NCBI GenBank assembly: GCA_026874595.1
Contig: CM049312.1
Coordinates: 48,117,429 to 48,181,428 of the forward strand
Direction: 5' to 3'
Length of the DNA: 64,000 nt
DNA from: Sipunculus nudus
Taxonomy: Eukaryota > Annelida > Sipuncula > Golfingiida > Sipunculidae
In this document: positions 60,141 through 64,000 of the stretch, piece by piece
How positions within the stretch are numbered: the first letter of the stretch is position 1
Layout: every line of letters starts with the position of its first letter
Translations under genes and position numbers: made by a program
The notes under the pieces: generated by a model
Database searches by the model: none
What the model was told of the DNA's origin: nothing
What the model saw: only the letters and a program-made list of their open reading frames with translations

Positions 60141-60534
60141 GTTTTAACTTGGTCCCTTTTACACTAGAAAGGTATGCAGCTATTCAAGGTCAGCATGCAT
60201 ACATAAACGTATTATTCATTTCTGCTGCCCCCACAACGTTGCTCATTCATATGACTGTTTCTACATGCACTCTCTGTCTATCTGTCTGTATTATTTTCAT
60301 TTCCGGCAAGAACATGACTTCTGGTCATCTTGTTATTTATTTATGTGTGATCTGTAATTTGGATGAGTGTAAAAACTAATATAATTAAGACCTACATATG
60401 TAAGGTTTCTAATGATCTTTTTCTTGTATAATAACCTTGAGAAAATGGTCTTATTTTTCACCAGAAAAAGGTCTTACAAAGTGTTAAAAAGGTCTTACTT
60501 TTGAAAACTGAAAAGGCACAAGAACCCTGTCTGA

Positions 60535-62945
60535 AAAACTCAATCGGATTTTGTTTATTTTTTTCTAACTGCATTTTCTTAGATTTATAGGGAAAAAGCT
60601 AAAAAAGCTTTAAAAATCTTCTTCTCCGAAACTGTTCAGCCAAATTGTCCAGTATTTCACAGAAATGATTCCTGGAATAATCTTTCTCAAGTTTGTTTGA
60701 ATGGTTTAAGTTCGGTGATTTTTGGCCGAATTACAGGAAGTTGAACTTAGTCATCTGTCCATAAAAGCATACTAAAATTACAATCTCAGAAACGGCTGGA
60801 GCTATCATCACCAAATTTTATGCTAATGTTGTTCACATGAGACATATCTGAAATTGAGGTATTGGTGGCGCCACCTGCATCGACCTTTTTTGTACGGGGG
60901 TCATCAGTGCCCGTATCATACTGACGGCTACAAAAACTTCTTCTCTGAAACCATATGGCCAAATAGTTTAATATCGCACAGAAATGATCCTAGGGTAGTG
61001 CTTTCTGAAATTTGTACAAATGGTCTAAGAAGTTCAGTGACTTTCGGCTTAGTTATGGGAAGCTGAATTTAGTCATATGCTGTAACAGCCCATTTTAGCT
61101 CAGTGGCTACAAAGATCTTCTCCTCAAAAACCACTGGGCCAAATTCTTAAATCTCACATATTAATTATCCTTAGATGTTGATAATTCAAGTTTGTTCAAA
61201 TGGTTTTGGTTCAGTGATTTTTGGCTGAGTTATGGGAAGCTTAACTTAGCCATTTTGCTGTATTTTCCCATATGAGTTATAAACCTGTAAAAATTTTTTT
61301 GACTGACCCTACTGAGGCCAATTTGTTTAATATTTTACAAGAATAATCCCCTGAATAATTCTTATAATAATTGTCTTTTATAGTTCCAAAGAATGAATTT
61401 TGGCTGAATTATAAAGGTTCAATTGAGTCATTTTACCATATATGTTAGCTGTGTGAAGCAGATACACAGATACATCTAGATACATCTAGACTGGCACCAG
61501 TTTATCAGTATTTATTACATCATGCCTCTAGACATTTAGATTTCAGGTTATCTATGGTTAATATTGACAAGAATGTTTTTTAAAAGCTTTAAAAAAATGT
61601 AGATTTTTTATTTTTAGATATTCCTCATGCCAGGCAATGTTTACAATCACAGCTATACAGCTCTCTGTGGGTAAATAAAGACGGCTGTACATGGATTATA
61701 AATAATTGGTATCCATAGTCAAATTAATTTAAGATTTTGCCATCAGTGAGATGTATCTGTATTACAATTTTGCATTCAATATGCATCTGTATTGATTTTT
61801 ATTGAACCTGTGAACTAATGCGATGGTGTGGCGGCGTTTGTCTTCTGTACGTTTACCCATACTATTTTGAAAATGATTGGAGCTAGCATCATGAAATTTA
61901 ATGCAAAAAATTAGCCATCTGAAAATTTTCTTAAATTTTATAGAGAAAAAGCTAAAAAAACCTTTAAAAATCTTCTCCTCCGAAACACTCAAGCCAAATT
62001 GTACAATATTTCACAGAAATAATCTTTTATACCATCTCCCTCAATTTTGTTCAGGAAGTTGAACTTAGTCACCTGTCCAAAAAAAGCATACTAAAATGAC
62101 AGTCTCAGAAACAGCCAGAGCTATCATCACCAAATATTTTGCCAGTGTTGGTCACATGAGTCATATATGAAATTCAGGTATTGGTGGCGCCACCTGAATT
62201 GACCTATTTTTGTACAGGGGTCATTGGTCATCCGTACATTAATCCATAATTTCTCAGGAATAGCAGGAGCTACCATTACCAGATTTTATGCAATGTCACA
62301 TATCAAATGTTGTGGGATTCAGCTTATTTTTTTGCTATCTGCATTCACTTAGATTTTATAAGGAAAAAGCTGACAATATTTTAAGTCGTCTTCTTGTAGA
62401 CGGTCCAGCCAAATTGTGAAATATTTTACATAAATGATCCCAGAGGCAAGCCCTCTCAAGTTTGTTCAAATGGTTTGCATTTGATGAATTTTAGTGGAGT
62501 TACACAAATTTGAACAGTCATTCAGCCAAGTAAGCATACTGACATAGTACTCTCAGAAATGACAGAAGCTAGCATTACCAGGTATTGTGCAAATGTTGGT
62601 CACATGACTCATATTTGAAGTTGTAGACTTAGTGGTGTCACCTACATTGACCTGTTTTTTATGGGCAAAAAAACCTCATAATTTTAGCCTCTTTCATCTT
62701 AATGATGAAACTGTCAAGTTGAATTGTTCAATTTTTCAAAAGAATTATCCTAGGACATGGTTCTTTCAATCATATCAGAATATACTGAGTTTGTTGATTT
62801 TTGGTTGAGTTGTGAAAAGCTTAAGTTGATCTTATGGCCATTATTATGTCTTTTTCAAACTAAGGACTGCAATAGTGTTCTTCTACAAAATTATTATTTC
62901 AATTATATCTTCTGTACCATTGCACAAAAATTATTCTTAGGTGGC
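60535..62945 (+). repeat. long uninterrupted family C body (reference copy)
   Basis: Collinear with 41700-43157 plus 47885-48458 and with 15300-16540. It contains module-end palindromes GGTGGCGCCACC near 60865 and 62185. It preserves the T-runs that correspond to the insertion sites of the helentron (about 60886) and of E (about 62325). No coding region. Confidence 0.85.
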
Positions 62946-63129
62946 CTTTGTTTAAGTTTACTAGAATGATTTATGGCAGAACTATTGGACCTTTAACAAT
63001 GAAAGTACTGCATCTTTTATTATTCTAGATATTTTTATAAAAATTTTATAAATATGTCAGCTTGAAAAAGAAATTTTAACCAAAATCTTTCAGTATGTAT
63101 AAACAGATATACCAACAGGCCAAGATTGA
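62946..63129. other. probable C-element continuation, no gene seen
   Basis: AT-rich sequence without recognised coding or terminal motifs. Confidence 0.35.
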
Positions 63130-63735
63130 ATCTGTATCTTTAAATAGGTTGAGAAACTGCCAACTGTTTCAGATTTGGGAACAGATCAAGAGTTCATATA
63201 GTGCAGCGATATAGGTCAAGAGTTCAATCAGTGCAGCCAAGCACATGGCATGTGATCACCTCATGGGTGACATGTGAACACCTCATGGGCACCATGTGAT
63301 CACTTCATGGGTGTCAAGCCCCTCAGGGCAGGGCCCCTGCATGAGCTTATGCAATGGTGTGGCTACTATTTCAGATTTGGCAACAGGCTAGAGGTCAGTC
63401 TGGATCTATTTATAGCTTTGGCAGACTGCCAACTGTATCAGATTAGGCAACAGGTCAAGAGTTCACTCAGTGCAGCCAGGTATGGGTCAGAAGTTTACTC
63501 AGTGCAGTAGCTGCATTCTATTTATAGCTTTGGCAGACTGCCAACTGTGTCAGATTATGCAACAGGTCAAGAGTTCACTCAGTGCAGCCAGGTACAGGCC
63601 AAAAGTTCACTCAGTCTGGCCAGGTGCAGGTCATGAGTTCACTCAGTGCAGTAGTCTGAGCAAGCAATTTGTCACAGTTCACTCGGGGCAACAGCCTTTC
63701 TCACCTAAGCCTGATCAGCCCCATGCATCAGACTC
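63130..63735 (+). repeat. short tandem repeats with AGTTCACTCAGTGCAG
   Basis: A unit of about 112 bp (ATTTATAGCTTTGGCAGACTG at 63408 and 63520) overlies many partial copies of GTCAAGAGTTCACTCAGTGC. Open frames through it lack domains. Confidence 0.7.
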
Positions 63736-63779
63736 AAGGTAAGTTTGATTTATTGGCCTAATATTTTGACCTGTCTGTG

Positions 63780-64000
63780 TGTCTTTGATGGCTTTCTCAC
63801 TCACAAGACAGGTGTCGCCACCTACCATGACCTTTGCTCACGATTTTCTCAGGAGGGGTTTGATATATCAGTCTGAAATTGGGCGTATGTATATATCTCT
63901 GATAGCTTTGTTGTATACAAGACTGGTGGTGCCAGCTACAATCTTTTTAGTGTTGTGTGCACCTATGCCAGAATTTCAGCAGTGATGTTTGTGTAATTGT
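63780..64000 (+). repeat. divergent module pair and C-tail start at window edge
   Basis: GACAGGTGTCGCCACC (about 63809) and ACTGGTGGTGCCAGC (about 63922) end two diverged F-like half-units. The last 40 bases (AATTTCAGCAGTGATG) match the C tail near 28290, so the element continues past the window. Confidence 0.6.

Larger units (their letters stand above)
55919..60529. mobile_element. TIR DNA transposon, 4.6 kb, 5-bp target duplication
   Basis: The left end is CAGGGTTCCTGCACGG and the right end is the inverse of CAGGGTTCTTGTGCC. Both are bounded by TCTGA (55914-55918 and 60530-60534). Removing the element and one TCTGA gives GTCATCTGAAAAAC, found in other C copies (about 42710). GTCTTAC motifs lie just inside both ends. 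No transposase is recognised: the element is non-autonomous or decayed. The CAGGG start is compatible with hAT-like elements, but those usually give 8-bp duplications, so the superfamily is left open. Confidence 0.8.

Noticed and set aside
1-64000. tRNA, rRNA or other structured RNA genes
   Set aside because: No cloverleaf-like A/B box pairs or rRNA-like stretches were recognised. The visible hairpins are element termini.

Overview
The window reads as gene-poor, repeat-dense DNA from an animal genome. It is AT-rich, has eukaryotic microsatellites and splice-like signals, and shows no bacterial operons, rRNA or tRNA. The repeat style (elements with GTCC-rich heads, internal tandem arrays and a helentron carrying an endonuclease) fits a marine lophotrochozoan, most likely a bivalve mollusc. 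That assignment is inference. Almost everything visible is transposon-derived. The only host-gene candidate is one short exon at 54016-54150.

The central object is a decayed autonomous helentron (Helitron2-type rolling-circle element). Its coding region spans about 34342-40942, and its 3' terminus is clearly visible at 41667-41699. In order it carries a cysteine-protease-like domain (OTU/C76 type), a Lys/Arg/Gln-rich coiled coil with 42-codon repeats, a Helitron-associated N-terminal domain, a HUH Rep nuclease, a PIF1-type helicase and an AP-endonuclease-like (EEP) domain. Several frameshifts and many stops break it.

Around it are at least five families of non-autonomous elements, called A, B, C, E and F here. 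They have unrelated terminal sequences but one architecture: a short 5' terminal repeat inside a 5' hairpin; in A, B, C and E a pyrimidine-rich GTCC/CTTCC-type head; internal tandem units; the inverse of the 5' repeat just inside the 3' end; then a 3' hairpin followed by CTAG, CTTG or TTG at a T-run. This is the HINE (helentron-associated element) plan. The family A 3' end matches the autonomous copy's 3' end.

Layout: 375-12909 is a C element swollen by about 40 units of a 278-bp tandem repeat that belongs to an embedded F element. 13621-28648 is a nest of A, C and F elements. 28649-41699 is the composite helentron with A and B elements inserted in it. 41700-48458 is C-element body interrupted by E, which is itself interrupted by A. 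48459-52872 is A in A plus a short A. 52873-54462 is low-repeat sequence with a MITE-like element and the candidate exon. 54463-64000 is C body interrupted by a 4.6-kb terminal-inverted-repeat DNA transposon (55919-60529). Collinear C body at 60535-62945 supplies the empty insertion sites for several of these events.

The most unexpected pattern is a shared module of about 100 nt in families A, B, C and F. It begins with an ATATCTC/TACTCAG-like string, runs through a CAAAATTTTG-like core and ends in the 12-bp palindrome GGTGGCGCCACC. It recurs at about 139-bp (F), 302-bp (B) and 340-bp (A) spacing although the element termini differ completely.
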